NCBI GenBank assembly: GCA_030710515.1 | Contig: JALBCR010002481.1 | Location: forward strand, 107,501-171,500 | Direction of reading: 5' to 3' | Origin: Abscondita cerata | Lineage: Eukaryota; Arthropoda; Insecta; Coleoptera; Lampyridae | Length of the DNA stretch: 64,000 bases | Part shown: one piece after another, positions 22,881 to 34,429 of the stretch | How positions within the stretch are numbered: position 1 is the first letter of the stretch | How the letters are laid out: each line of letters opens with the position of its first letter | The notes under the pieces: generated by a model | Seen by the model: only the letters and a program-made list of their open reading frames with translations | Database searches by the model: none | What the model was told of the DNA's origin: nothing | Translations under genes and position numbers: made by a program

Positions 22881-24262
22881 TATTAAGTTATTAATTGAGC
22901 TGATATTGCCGGGAATTAAATTGTAGTTTAGTAGCTTTAAGAACCCAGTTAGGAAGGACTCTTATGGGTAAATTACCAATGGATGTTCAATACAATACTA
23001 AAACAAACATACTGGTAAATAAATAAAATTATCCAACAATTCTTTTTAGATACGGTGCCTGTTACAGAAAGTGGACGTTTTCAGGTATGCCTTCATTGGA
23101 CTGAAAATCACAGTAATCTTTCCAGTAATTACGAACCATCATTAAAGAGACTGCATACTTTTATTAATAAATTAAAAACATAAAATTATTACTAAACTTA
23201 CGGCTCCTTACTTCAAGAATGGCTTTCTGAAAAATCACAAACATATTCCTATTAATAAAATGGATATGTCGTGTTATAAGTGTTATAAACTTAGTAGTAC
23301 TACGATGGTACGTGCAGTTTTTGACGCTTAACTAAATGAAAAAATAGTGTCCTAGTTTAAATCTGTGTCTGAAGGTAAGCACAATTTGTTAGAATAAATT
23401 TCTTCTGTTTTAGCCAAGTTTAGATTAAAGAAAATTTGAGTTTCCGACGTGTGTTTTTACAGATAAGTTTAGTTCATATGGATTGAAATTATTTACGATT
23501 TCTTTAGATTTGACCTAAAGGACAACTTCATATTTATTGCCCCTGTAGAGTTGTATTTGGTGTTGCATCCAGTCCGTATTTATTAGAAGCTTGTATCAAA
23601 CTTCATCTAGATCAATTGCACGGTAAGTATAAAGAAAACTTCGTATATAAAAGGAAGTTTTACGTTGACAATTGATTACCTAGCCTTGATAGCGTAGATG
23701 ATAAGAGTAAGGTGGAACTGAGAGGGTGTGACTCAAGCAATTTCTCTAGTAATGTTTTGGGATCGTTGGATGCAGAACAACTGATGTTTTAAGAATAAAT
23801 TTATGAGGATTGCATGCATTACCAGTAGAAAAAAATTACAAAAGGTTTCTTTTGAGTACTGCACATACGATTTTTGATCCTGTATGTTTCATTTGTTGCA
23901 CTACTTTGGTTCCTAAATTACTACTCTAAAAACACTTGGAGAAAGAAATTAGGATGAGATGAACAAGTAGATAATGAAACTAAACCCTTATTTACTTGTT
24001 GGTTACAAGAGATAAATAGTCTTGAAGAAATTACAATACTCAGTTAAAAATAAATTTTGCTGGAGCAAAATCCAGAACCACTTCTGTTAGTAGAACTTCT
24101 AAAAATTGCTGCTAAACTATATTTTATTACCATTATTGAAGACTACGTTTGGAAAAATGTAAAAACTATTTTTTTAGTCAGATGCAACTACAGTGATCAC
24201 ATGGATACAAAAAGAAGAACAGGGTAAGAATTGAGTAAAACAAAATTAGGTAATTAACTGAA
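22881..24262 (+). pseudogene. BEL/Pao Pol remnant (RT and RNase H)
   Basis: After the nested insertion the plus strand gives VALRTQLGRTLMGKLP (about 22930-22980), matching the protease-RT linker of BEL elements, then RFQVCLHWTENHSNLSSNYE with LKRLHTFINKLK (about 23075-23180), the entry to the RT. VFGVASSPYLLEACIKLHL (about 23550-23610) and FYVDN (23658-23672) represent the RT core, with YVDD altered to YVDN. ATTVITWIQKE near 24190-24222 corresponds to the RNase H DST segment. Stops and frameshifts are everywhere; integrase was not found. Confidence 0.7.
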
Positions 24263-24280
24263 AAACATAAATGGTGTCAT

Positions 24281-24482
24281 ATACAGTTTGTCCAAGTCTC
24301 TGTCTACAAAGCATTGCTCCTTTATAAATAAAGATAAACTAAACAAGCGGTTTTTTGGGTATAAATGTCACTTTCCTCCATTTTTTCGTATACCGTGTAT
24401 TCATTTTTTAGTAGCATACCAAAGTTGCAGTTTTTAAAATACAACAATCTTCCGTCGACAGAGCGCTAGGACACCCTCTATA
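24281..24482. mobile_element. Short TIR MITE, ~200 bp
   Basis: The left end reads ATACAGTTTGTCCAAGTCTC and the right end inverted ATAGAGGGTGTCCTAGCGCT, both followed by CTGTC. This is a degraded relative of the CAGGGTGTCC-ended group. No coding sequence. Confidence 0.6.
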
Positions 24483-24559
24483 GTTAAAATTAGTTAAGCT
24501 TGCGTATGTTCCATATTATAATAATTATTTTACAATGCTGTGTTTTTCTTTGTTCGTGC

Positions 24560-26240
24560 TAGAAAAAATTAAGAAATCAGTTTTTGGAATTTAGCCACGA
24601 TAATAATCGAACATTCTCAGGAATCTTTTTAGATGCTTAACTGTTGTAGGTAACGGGAACTGCCAGATAACTGTAACTGTAAATGGTATCGGTTTGATTA
24701 CTTTGTCAGATACCAGAACTTATAAGAACTCAACTTTACTTGTTCCGAATATGCATTTATTTGCGTTAATCTCGATTTCATACTTGTTTTGCCAATGTGA
24801 TGTTCTTCACAGTCATCAAAATGTCGTCAACATGGTATGCAAGGTCGAGACCTCTACGATTTTGATCACGGTGTTTTTGCAATGATTGTGGTAAATTACG
24901 GTGTCTGAAATGCATTTTTACCTGTTGGAACAAGCTGAATAGTGTAGTTACAGCGGTTTTTGAGACATGGTCTAGACGCACGGAAATATGGTAAAATTCT
25001 TTTAATATGTCAATTTTGCTAATACCGTTTTGACTTCCAGGTTTTCTGAAAATTTTTTAATTGAGTATGTACCTGGTTTTGTAATGGCGTTTAGCTTTTT
25101 ATAATCTCCACAAAGCCCCCAGCTTTATCTTGCCTTTGAACCATGGTTTGACCAGTTGGATTATGGTCGTACAATTCCATTTTCTACCAGAGTCTAATAT
25201 TTCATCTTGCTCTAGCAAGTTTGTTAATAGGTAAACGTCGCGGTCTTGCGCATACACTGGTTGTCACGTTGTTTAAATGTAGTAATACACTGTCTTTAGT
25301 TTCTTCTTTTACTTCTGTTAGTATTGGACGTATCAAATTGGAGTACGTATTTAGAATAGACCAATATTCGCCAGCACCTAGTGAGGTTATATTACACTAA
25401 ACAGTTTACTTGTACACTTGTTTAGAGTTTTTCAGTTCTCCATTTCTTGATTTGGTACACCCGGCAGTAACTTAAGATCATGACAAAAATCTGAACCAAG
25501 GATTGCATGTGTTACTTTTGCTATGAAAAAGGTTTACATGAACTGCATTCATCGGTAAATCTTCACGTCATATGTAGGAATCAAAGGTTTGTCTGCTGTG
25601 TATAGAATTAAATTTTGACTTAGCTGGTTTTTGAACAAGTATTGTGGTAAGAAGGCTAAGGTCGGCTTCCCTAACAATTAAAAGGTTTGTTTTGGATTGT
25701 TTATCTGTTACGAATAAACGACGTGCTACTTCCCAAGGTTCAATTGTCGCTGTCGTTATCTTCTTTTCTAGTTTTTTGACTTGGAAAATAAGAAGAGTTG
25801 GATTTACTTCGTTGACTAAATCTGTTATAGTACCAAGAATGACTATTATTTCTGGATTTAGATCAAAACTTTGACCTTCAAGTCTATTTACTTTTCTTTG
25901 ATTTTCTATGTTGAAGTAATTCTACTTCTCCATCTGAGTGCACAGGTCTCAGATTCTGTCTCCTATTGTAGTACTATTTGAAATTGAAACTACATACATC
26001 TACATGGTGGACAGTTTCATATATTTTATCGGCCAGTTAGGACTGCTCTTATGCTTGCTGGTAAGTAATCCAGTTCTAACGTTTTTAGAATTTTTGACTA
26101 AATTTGATTCTTATTTAACATTTTTATTTTGTGTAACAACTGTGATGACTTATCATCGCCTAATGACATTCTACGTAGTAATCTTTGTTTGATCTAAATG
26201 GTGGGGTGGGCCAAAATGGTTTTAGAAATCTCTAAATTTT
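24560..26240 (-). pseudogene. Ty3/gypsy Gag-Pol remnant
   Basis: On the minus strand, in order: Gag capsid end (QRLLRRMSLGDDKSSQLLHK, about 26190-26130; DYLPASIRAVLTG, 26067-26030; ADKIYETVHHVD), protease region (RLFVTDKQSKT, about 25720; ILGSDFCHDLKLLPGVP, about 25500-25450), then reverse transcriptase (VYARPRRLP-like near 25240; SKTAVTTLFSLFQQVKMHF near 24960; YHVDDILMT at about 24837-24811; NANKCIFGTSKVEFL near 24765-24720; a LKRFLRMFDYYRG trace near 24630). The protease DTG triplet is deleted or altered. Reading frames are broken throughout. No LTR pair recognised. Confidence 0.8.
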
Positions 26241-28295
26241 TGGCCAGAATTGTTACGATCGATGAAGAAATATTAACTGTAAAAGAAAAAAGAATACCTA
26301 TTATTAATTTATTAATAAGTTGTGACTGATCGAAATATTGGTATTATAAATAATTTTATTGTCAACCGGCCAACTTCGTGCTGTTTATGATATAGTTTTT
26401 GGGGCCATAATATGCATGTATATGTACTACTCGTTTTTTGTTACTTTATGGAGTGCTATCAATGCCAAATGTGAATGTCAGAATAAATGTGTGGATTTTA
26501 AGAGTAAAAACTGTCAATTTATAAACACAGACAAAGACAACTAGATATACGTTGGTATGACAAATAATTTCAGCAGTTCATATTTGTTTCAGTAAAATCG
26601 TGCAGTTGACCATAAAATCTTGTATTCAACTTATCCATAATCTCGGTTTATGGGCTCGTCCATAAAAACCTAGATTATAAAACTTTGTCGACAGATGTGT
26701 AAAACAGTTACATAAGTCGATTCTTCGATAATTATAGCCAACTAAGAGTCAGCAAAAATAAAAATCTCAAATTGCCCAAAAGCTTGTATAATAGCAAACT
26801 AACACCGAGAATCACTCCACGGTCTCCGTATTTCCTACTAAAATTTTTGAAGGGGTGACTACCACTGTTTTAGCGATGTTTATTATCGTATTGCTAATTG
26901 TCAATATTAATGAAAACACAAATTATATTGCTAACTGATGTTCAAATAAAACCTGAGATGGATAAGCCTGATTTTTTTACCAGAACACTTGTTATTGATT
27001 TTCAATAAAAGTAATAATTAATAATTGGTATTACGTTAAAATTGTCATGTAATGTAGCATAATTTAAGTCGTGTAAAAGTTTTACAGTCATACTCGACGG
27101 TAAAATTGTATTTTCCGGACTAAAAATACCAACGTAAAACTGTCAAATTAATCATAGTGTAAAATAAAAAAAAACTTTAAATTTTAGATTGATTAGTTTT
27201 TATAACATAATTACAATTTCATTTAATCCACCAAACATGCGTTATTTTAATAATGTCTAACAATATTATTATTATTATTATTGTACAAAATTCTGAAAAA
27301 AAAACATAATGAAAACCTTATTCATACAATTATCCAGTTAGTACAATTGTATCCGATACGTGATCGTAATAAATTTCCGGTTTCGCTTTTACCTTAGAGG
27401 CCGCATAATTTGATTTAATATTTGTTTATTCGAGTTTCATATGTCCCTCAAGGCAGTATCGTCAGCAACTCTAACTGTTGCTTATCTTACAATTACGGAG
27501 AGTTATTGGTATTTGTCAAAAACAAATAAATTAATTTATTCTTGTTATATTAAATTAACTTTAATAATTGATCAGTGGGTATTCATTTAACTGTACCAAA
27601 TTTATGGAGCATACAATTATTTGTTCAACAAGTGTTACTCTTGAACGTTTTATGTTTTTTGCATTATTTGTAATTATAATAATTAAAACAATCATTAGTG
27701 ACTAATATTAGTGATTATAAAAAGGTTGCTGAAAATTGACAAACTTTCATAGACCTACAAATACGTTGCACCTAATTCTTTTAAATAAAATTGTTTAGTG
27801 CGAAGTGGATTCTACAATTATTTATAAGCTATGATTGAAGATAAAGCAAGCGTGCGAAACTTCTTCCAAAATAGTCAGTCGTGAGAAGATTATTGTTCAC
27901 GTCTGAGGTTTACATTCCAAAAAACAATGCGCTTTTTTACGGGTGAATTTTATTATCCTACATAATTTAGAAACATAGATTAAATGTAATTTAGTTTTTT
28001 AAAAGATTTACATTATATGTAATTCTAAATTAAATGGCTATGAACGCCAAAAAAAATCACTCAAAAGAAAACAATTTTCGTCCATCTTGTAGATTTTTTT
28101 TCCTGAAGAGGATAGTGATTTTTGCTTTTCTCTGTCATTAATAATTATCAAGATATTGGTTCACTATAAGTATTGAATTTTGATTTCATGCACAGAAATA
28201 TTGCAGAGATGATTTACGACAGGTAATCAGCTTAAAATTCCAAAACATTTATGACATGCTTCGGACCCAGTCGTAGGTTCAAAAATATAATAATA
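26241..28295. other. Unassigned AT-rich DNA
   Basis: Contains nothing I can name. The plus-strand open frame 26359-26544 has a hydrophobic segment followed by several Cys, but no start context, repeat or homologue that I recognise. A small (ATT)n tract is noted separately. Part of the beginning could be eroded gypsy Gag and 5' sequence. Confidence 0.45.
27263..27282 (+). repeat. (ATT)n microsatellite
   Basis: Six to seven ATT units in a row, otherwise AT-rich surroundings. Confidence 0.85.
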
Positions 28296-28478
28296 TACAG
28301 GGTGTTACATTAAAAAAATAGATCATACTTTTGTTGCGCCCTGTAAACGGCGTGTCACTGAACTATTGATGGCATTTTAAGAAAATTCAGTTAGAACCAT
28401 CAACTTTCATGTATAATTTTTTTTCTACGAGCAATAATAACAATAATAAGGGGGTAATGTATAGTAAATAACCCTGTA
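28296..28478. mobile_element. Short MITE with TACAGGGT ends, ~183 bp
   Basis: Starts TACAGGGTGTTACATT and ends with ATAACCCTGTA. Only about eight terminal bases are a clean inverted match, with weaker similarity inward. It carries another CCCTGTA motif at 28340, so boundaries are uncertain. It is non-coding. Confidence 0.45.
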
Positions 28479-29539
28479 CAGGAAGCACGCAATGGGGTAG
28501 AATTTTTTCAAATACCTTAATAAATAAACTGTTTTTAAAATTGTTAAAATTTTTCTTTTTATTTTTTTAGTACAAGTATGTATCATATTATTTTCCACAT
28601 ATCTTAGAAGTATAGTTATACTATGGTTTCTAATAAATAAACACTAACAATTTTGTTTACAATTTTCGAATTGTCACAATCCAAAATATATTTTCTTCTT
28701 ACAGGATGATATGAGATTATGCGGTAAAGATGGCCTCAAATTACAAAATAATTACCGTGTTTTTTTCTCAAATTTTAAAACAATTTTTGTTTATGAATCA
28801 TACAATCTCGTATTCTTGTTGGATTTTCAGATAAACAATTATGGGAGGAAAAAGTGTCACCAAAATTGGAACGTTTTTATTTTTATTACCTACTCCCAGA
28901 AATGATTGACCCGTGTCATACAACGAATATGCCTATTTGAGAAGATAAAAGTGTGCATTTTTTATTATTTTTTGTACTCATAACCTAAAATTGCTGATTT
29001 CCCGGTTATTTTCGATCAACAGGAAGTTCCATTTTCCGCACCATGGTGTTTTTTAGTTTCCGAGGGAATAGAGAAATTTTTTGTAGGTTGGTATTAGTTG
29101 ACAACGCAAAGCAAATTGTCAAGCAATCGGCGGGACAGTGCTACCAACTCAAATTTCTTGTAAACACAAAAACTTAGCAGCTGTGCATTTATTTTTTTAG
29201 GAATTATTACTACAGTTACTCGTTACAAAAAATAATATACTTAACTTTTTCGAGAAGAAATTTCCAGAACTCGTTAGGTAAATAACTATTTATTTATATA
29301 CGTACTTGTGCTTCCTATATTATTAATTTCTTGTTTTTGTGAAATTGTCTATACTTTTATAATCTTTGAATGTTTTTTTTTCGTTTATTTGTATCTTGAT
29401 AACTTTATGTTCTCTTGAAAATAATATTTTTTTTGAATAATTAGTATTTAATGTAGAATTGATTGTTAAAGATTATTCGTTTGTATTTAGGTAGAAATTT
29501 AGTTATTGTTACTAAATAAGTATAGATTAATTTATAAGG
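28479..29539. other. Unassigned AT-rich DNA
   Basis: No gene recognised. A 64-codon open frame at 28711-28905 is probably chance. A GC-richer patch at 29080-29150 with near-inverted GTTGGTA/TACCAAC is the only visible structure. Confidence 0.4.
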
Positions 29540-30402
29540 GGCGTAAACAGTACGTTGCCACTGAACACAATTTGAATAATACAAAAAAACTGTTACTTCT
29601 GATTATAAAGATATAAAAGTAGGTGTTCCTCAAGGATCCGTTTTAGGTCCTCTTTTTTTATAGTTTATATCAATGAAATTGGCAAGGTTACTACATCTGC
29701 AGATTCTACACTTTATGCAAATCATATTTCGTTAGTTATGTCTAATAAGAGTGACTCTGTTTTTGAACAACAATATAATTATGTCTTAGAAAATTTAAAT
29801 CAATGGTTTAGCTCTCATTTAATTCTGCTTAATACAGAGAAAACCTGTGCAGTTAGATTTCGTAACAGGTAAAGTAATTGCAATAACCACTACCTTCACA
29901 TACAGAGTAAAATAATTCCAACTTATAAAAATGTCAAATTTTTGGGTCTTTATATTGATAAGTGTTTAAGTTGGAGAATGAATTCTGAACATCTTATCAA
30001 AAAAATTAATTCGATTGTATATACCGGGTGACTCAACCAAACTATAAAGTTCGATTGTTTCGTTATTAAACAAGATATCGATTTCTGGTTTTTTTATTTA
30101 ATAGTTTAATTAGTTGCATTTTTAAAAATATTTTTTTATATAAAGGTAGTCCTAACTAGGTAATTGGACCAAAGTTGGGTTCTGAATATCTACGTATATT
30201 TGAATTCCTTGTTGAAAAACAACTTAAGTTTGTATACATGATTAGGTGTCTAGCAGCAACTGTAATAGCGTTAACCCCCATCTTTGACAAATTACAGCAC
30301 CTACACCTTTTGTTGTTTGTTTTTCATATTTTTGAAATTGGTCGCCTATTATAGTCAAAAATTCTGAAGCCTAATCTCTGCTGACGTTTTTTTAATACAC
30401 TA

Positions 30403-31152
30403 CAGGGTGGTCAAAAACACAACATTACCATTTTCTCAACTTTTTAAATGTAACCTTTTTTTATACCGATGAGTCATTCGAATTAAATTTTTAATTTAAT
30501 TTTAAGAGCAATAATTTTTACAAAAAGAACTGAGAACAAGTGGAAACACATCGGTTATTCTTATTTTCATTTCTTCTGCAGTTGTCGGTCGATTTCTGTA
30601 AACTTAATTTTTTAATGAAATGTTTTGAACACTTACTAAACTAGAAAGAAATTGAATGTTGTTGTGGAAACACATCGGTTATTCTTATTTTCATTTCTTC
30701 TGCAGTTGTCGGTCGATTTCTGTAAACTTAATTTTTAATGAAATGTTTTGAACACTTACTAAACTAGAAAGAAATTGAATGTTGGTCTTTTCAGTTTTTT
30801 TGAAAGTTATCAATAAGTTATTAAAATTAGCATTTAATGTTGTTAAATCATATTAAAGACGTAAATACAACACTACAATGCCGCAATAACTTTTTGTAAA
30901 AATTATTATCAGAAAGAGGTCCTGTCTTGCTCGAAATGTGTGTATACCAATTTTAATGCAACTTCTATTTTGAGTGAAAGTTTCACAAAAAATAATAATT
31001 GTGTAATATCTTATAAAATTCCGCTCCTAACACCCAAATCTGTTATATCGTTAGAAAGCTCTTGAAAATTGCACTCGAATGACACATCGGTATATAGAGT
31101 GTTCCATTTGAAAAAATTGAGAAAATGGTAATGTTGTGTTTTGACCACCCTG
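30403..31152. mobile_element. Inner element, CAGGGTGGTC ends, at centre of the outer palindrome
   Basis: TIRs of about 85 bp: 30403-30490 (CAGGGTGGTCAAAAACACAA) and 31067-31152 (inverse), flanked by TA (30401-30402, 31153-31154). The insertion point is within two bases of the symmetry centre of the outer fold-back. It contains a tandem duplication at 30540-30786. Non-coding. Confidence 0.9.
30540..30786 (+). repeat. Tandem duplication, unit ~124 bp
   Basis: Two adjacent units, 30540-30663 and 30664-30786, almost identical (one T deleted in a T run). Each begins GTGGAAACACATCGG and ends TTGAATGTT. The high identity implies a recent duplication within the inner MITE. Confidence 0.95.
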
Positions 31153-32050
31153 TATAGTATTAAAAAAAACGTCAGCAGGAATCAGGTTTCAGAATTTTTG
31201 ACTATAATAAGCAACCAATTGCCAAAATAAGAAAAAGAAATAACAAAGGTTGTCAGCGCTGTGATTTGTCAAAGATCGCCTTTTTTTACAGTAAATGTCA
31301 GTCAACGCTATAACAGTTGCTGCTAGACACCTAATAATGTATAGAAACTCAAGTTGTTTTTCAACAGAGAATTCAAATATACGTAGATGTACAGGATGTG
31401 CCATTAAAAAAAACAACTTTGGTCCAATTACCTAGTTTAGGACCACTTTTATATAGAAAGAAAAAACTAATGGATATCTATTAAATAAAAAAAACCAGAA
31501 GTCAATATCTTGTTTAATAACAAAGCAATCAAACTTTGTTGTTTGGTGGGGTCACCCGGTATGTTAAGAAATCTCAAAACTGTACTTACAGTACAACAGC
31601 TACTATGTTTATATCACGCTTGTGTTGAGTCTTGTATAAGGTATGGTATTTGTTTTTAAATCATTCAATATCGGTTTTTATAATAGTTGGTGCCACTAGA
31701 ATGCAAAGTAGTAAACCTATTTTTAGCCAATTAAAAGTGCTAACACTTCCGTCTCTATATATCTTTGAACTTTGCTGTAATGTTTATACCAACAAAAATA
31801 ATTTTCATTTGAATAATGACATCCATTATTTTGATACTAAAATTAGAAATGTTGTCATATCTCACAACATAAAACCTTCGTGGCTGTAAACTCGCCTGAA
31901 AACTATTTAACCGTTTACTTAATGTAGTGAAGTTTAGCTCAAGTATTTCTGTGTTTAAAAAGCAATTGAAGAGAAATGTATTTATAACCTTAGTGTGTTG
32001 TGGTAAACTATTCGGGTTTAAATTTTTACATTATTGATTTTACATATAAT

Positions 32051-32812
32051 TTTATTTGGCAAATCCTATAAATTTCATTGTAAATTTTCAGGAAATAAAT
32101 TAATTTATTATAATTATCACTAGTAAGTTTCATAAAATTGACAAATTGAGATTTAAAAACAAAACAAGTTTGCGCAGAACTTCACATCGTTCCAATAATA
32201 ACAAACGTGTAAAAGAGTATCGATAGTGTGCGTTGACATAAACAATTTGCTCGAAAAAAATAAAATAAACAACGTATAGAAAATGCTTCAAAACTTACAA
32301 AATTATAAATAGATAAAGGGAAAAAAAACTCATACCATAAATGTAACTGTTTTAAAGATAACACTTAAGAGGAGTCCAGGTCGTTGGTTGTTAAACCAGA
32401 GCTTGCGGGCTTTCTTTTTAAACAATTTAAGATGGGAATTTAAACTTAAACATTGTTTAAATTAGAAGAAAAGGAAAATTGCGTTTTAAAAAAAAATAGT
32501 TCAAATACAATTTTTGCAAATGGAATTTGTCCTCATCATTTTAAGGTAGTTGATGTAAAGTTTTAATTTAAATCAAGTGATAAAAAATTGATTGAAAATT
32601 ACAAACCTATTTGAATAGTATCGACATTTACATTTTTGAAGATGTCCTAAATTAAGGATTTGTGGATTTTATAAAAGTTAATAACATATTATCAAGTAAT
32701 CAATTTGGTTTTTAAGAAAACATAGGTACCGATTACGCCAATAATAAATGTTATTTATAAAAATATAGACGACAGTGATCAACAGGTAGTAAGTTTTGGT
32801 GTACCACAATGT
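32051..32812. other. Unassigned AT-rich DNA
   Basis: No recognisable coding region, repeat or structure. The sequence is AT-rich and may include the 3' tail of the non-LTR element. Confidence 0.4.
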
Positions 32813-32813
32813 A

Positions 32814-33009
32814 CAGGGTGTCCTGTTTTCGACACTTTTGCAGGGTATCTCCGTTATTATTGCAGTTCGAGTTTTGGGGTTTTCGCAAACCTGTGTCACT
32901 TTTTTGTAAAACAAACGATGGCACAGACAGATTTATCATCGCTGCCTTCGTTTTTGGATTTTGAAACACAGAGTGAACTTGAAAAGTGTGCATTTTTAGA
33001 CACCCTCTG
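32814..33009. mobile_element. Short MITE, ~196 bp, CAGGGTGTCC ends
   Basis: Left end CAGGGTGTCCTGTTTTCGAC and inverted right end CAGAGGGTGTCTAAAAATGC, both continuing to CACTTTT. Flanked by TA. Non-coding. Confidence 0.65.
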
Positions 33010-33144
33010 TAATTTAGGTATCTGATAAGTTATCGACTAGGTAAAACGGAATCTTACACATTTTTTATGCAGAATCCAGTGACGTGCTTAGTTTTTTTCT
33101 AGGTGTCCTTATTTTTGAGAAAGTTACCAAAGTTAGAATTTTTT

Positions 33145-33663
33145 AAATAGGACACCCTGTATGTCAATTTGTATTTACATTCCACTCATTAAGAGCTTTC
33201 TAGAAATGTATAATAGTCGGCACTTTGTTCCCAATCGAAGGTTAGAATCACCTTTTTTTTTAAATAAGCCTAGAAACTAAAAGCCAAACAAATTTATTTT
33301 TATTAAACTTATAGTAAAAACCAATAACCAATAACGCGTATATAAATTTATAGGTCACCCCATAATAATTTTAAATGCCTTGAAAAAAATGTCGCAAAAG
33401 GGCCAATTTTGCATTAGGGAAAATGGCAACCATTTTGAACAACACCTATAAATATATATACGCCTTATTGGTTATTGGTTTGTTACTATAAGTTTAATAA
33501 AAAATAAATCTGTTTGGTTTTTAGTTTCTAGGCTTATTTAAAAAAAAGGAGATTCTAACCTTCGATTGGGAACTAAAGTGCCGACTATTATACATTTCTG
33601 GAAAGCTCTTAATGAGTGGAATGTAAATACAAATTGACATACAGGGTGTCCCCATTTAAAAAA
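33145..33663. repeat. Palindrome with ~210-bp arms flanked by outward-facing MITE ends
   Basis: Arms 33168-33355 and 33445-33639 are inverted copies (for example ATTTACATTCCACTCATTAA and AACCAATAACCAATAACGC against their inverses). At both edges the symmetry continues through TA into CAGGGTGTCC ends that face outward (GGACACCCTG before 33166, CAGGGTGTCC from 33642) and about ten more bases of ATTTAAAAAAT. The loop contains GGTCACCCCATAATAATTTT, itself like a truncated MITE end. Either two related MITEs flank one palindromic element or this is a rearranged inverted duplication. Confidence 0.8.
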
Positions 33664-33847
33664 TAATTTTTATCGTGAAATTTATACTTTTGTAGAATTT
33701 GCTTAAACAGTTCTCAACATAATCTTTTTTTCAAAATTTAAAATTTTTTTTGTAAAACAGACAGGACAAATCATCAAGAGTGAAATTTTCTGAGAAATCA
33801 AAAATAAGAATTTTTTCCACTTTCAAAGCCGATCCGGGGACATACCG
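33642..33847. mobile_element. Short MITE, CAGGGTGTCCCC ends
   Basis: Starts CAGGGTGTCCCCATTT after TA; the right end inverted reads CGGTATGTCCCCGGATC, ending before TA at 33848. About 206 bp, non-coding. Shares its left TA with the palindrome. Confidence 0.5.
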
Positions 33848-34429
33848 TATAGTTTTATAAAACCACCTTTGTTGTGAGATTAAAATAAAATAACTTTGCA
33901 TGAATTCAATAGAAAATACATTAGAATTTTTGTTTTTCGATTAGTTTTGATCAAAGGCTGCTAGAAATTCTGAGAAACGAATTCTAACTTGTATTTTATT
34001 CAAATGATAGCTAACTTTAAGGGTCGCACTTACACAATTTTACCGTTATACGTTATGAACTACAATAAAGAAACAATCATCAGCTAGAAACATGTTTTAG
34101 AGTTTAATATTAGTTTCAGAACATTTTAGATTGTAGCTTTAAATTTAACAGATAATTATTTTTACGTTATTATTGTATAAAAAACAATACTCACATCGAT
34201 AGTTTTATATTGTAAACCTCCGAACTACTTTTAGAATAAAATTTAAAAAAATAGTTCTAATTGTATTACAGAATTTATATTTTTTTACCTCGGTTAGCTT
34301 CTTTAGTTAGAGAACAAACTTATTAAACAAATAAACAATAATTTTTATACAAAGCTTAAATAAACGTGATTAAAAAAAACAATAAATAAACGGCATTTCT
34401 TGGCCACCTTGTATACTGGTAGGTTGGTA
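33848..34429. other. Unassigned AT-rich DNA
   Basis: No recognisable features. AT-rich with several A/T runs. Confidence 0.4.

Larger units (their letters stand above)
17538..24262 (+). mobile_element. BEL/Pao LTR retrotransposon remnant, split by nested insertions
   Basis: Gag (17797-18929), protease trace (19060-19150), then after a 3.5-kb insertion the reverse transcriptase and RNase H traces (22900-24240) keep BEL/Pao order on the plus strand. A TG...CA segment 17538-17708 with a TATATAAAC motif just upstream of Gag is a possible 5' LTR, but no matching 3' LTR or integrase was seen. The interruption at 19337-22880 is a DNA transposon. All frames are broken. Confidence 0.72.
30024..31559. 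mobile_element. Outer fold-back element inside the RT gene
   Basis: Arms 30024-30400 and 31155-31559 are inverted copies; the left end is CCGGGTGACTCAACCAAACT and the inverted right end CCGGGTGACCCCACCAAACA, flanked by TA on both sides. Removing the element with one TA restores the reading frame of the interrupted reverse transcriptase, which confirms the boundaries. The right arm has a short additional piece containing a TACAGGATGTGCC motif. A second element occupies the centre. Confidence 0.92.
29540..31890 (+). pseudogene. Non-LTR retrotransposon reverse transcriptase (jockey/CR1-like), split
   Basis: The 5' part (29540-30021) carries RKQYVATEH, VGVPQGSVLGPLF, a degraded active site TSADSTLYANH (the usual ADD is ADS), LENLNQWFSSHLILLNTEKT and VKFLGLYIDKCLSWR. 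The 3' part (31562-31890) continues with MLRNLKTVLTVQQLLCLYHA, SCIRYGI, KPIFSQLKVLTLPSLYIFEL and a DTKIRN motif near the C-terminus. Removing the fold-back element at 30024-31559 together with one TA copy joins the two halves in frame. The 5' half of the element (ORF1, endonuclease) is absent, as usual for 5'-truncated copies. Non-coding 3' sequence follows to about 32050. Confidence 0.85.

Noticed and set aside
26359..26544. Cys-containing open frame with hydrophobic segment
   Set aside because: Looked like a small secreted or membrane protein, but it has no supporting context and lies in eroded transposon sequence.
26552..27140. Possible 590-bp element bounded by TACGTTGGTA and its inverse
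   Set aside because: Only ten bases match and the inner flanks do not continue the symmetry.
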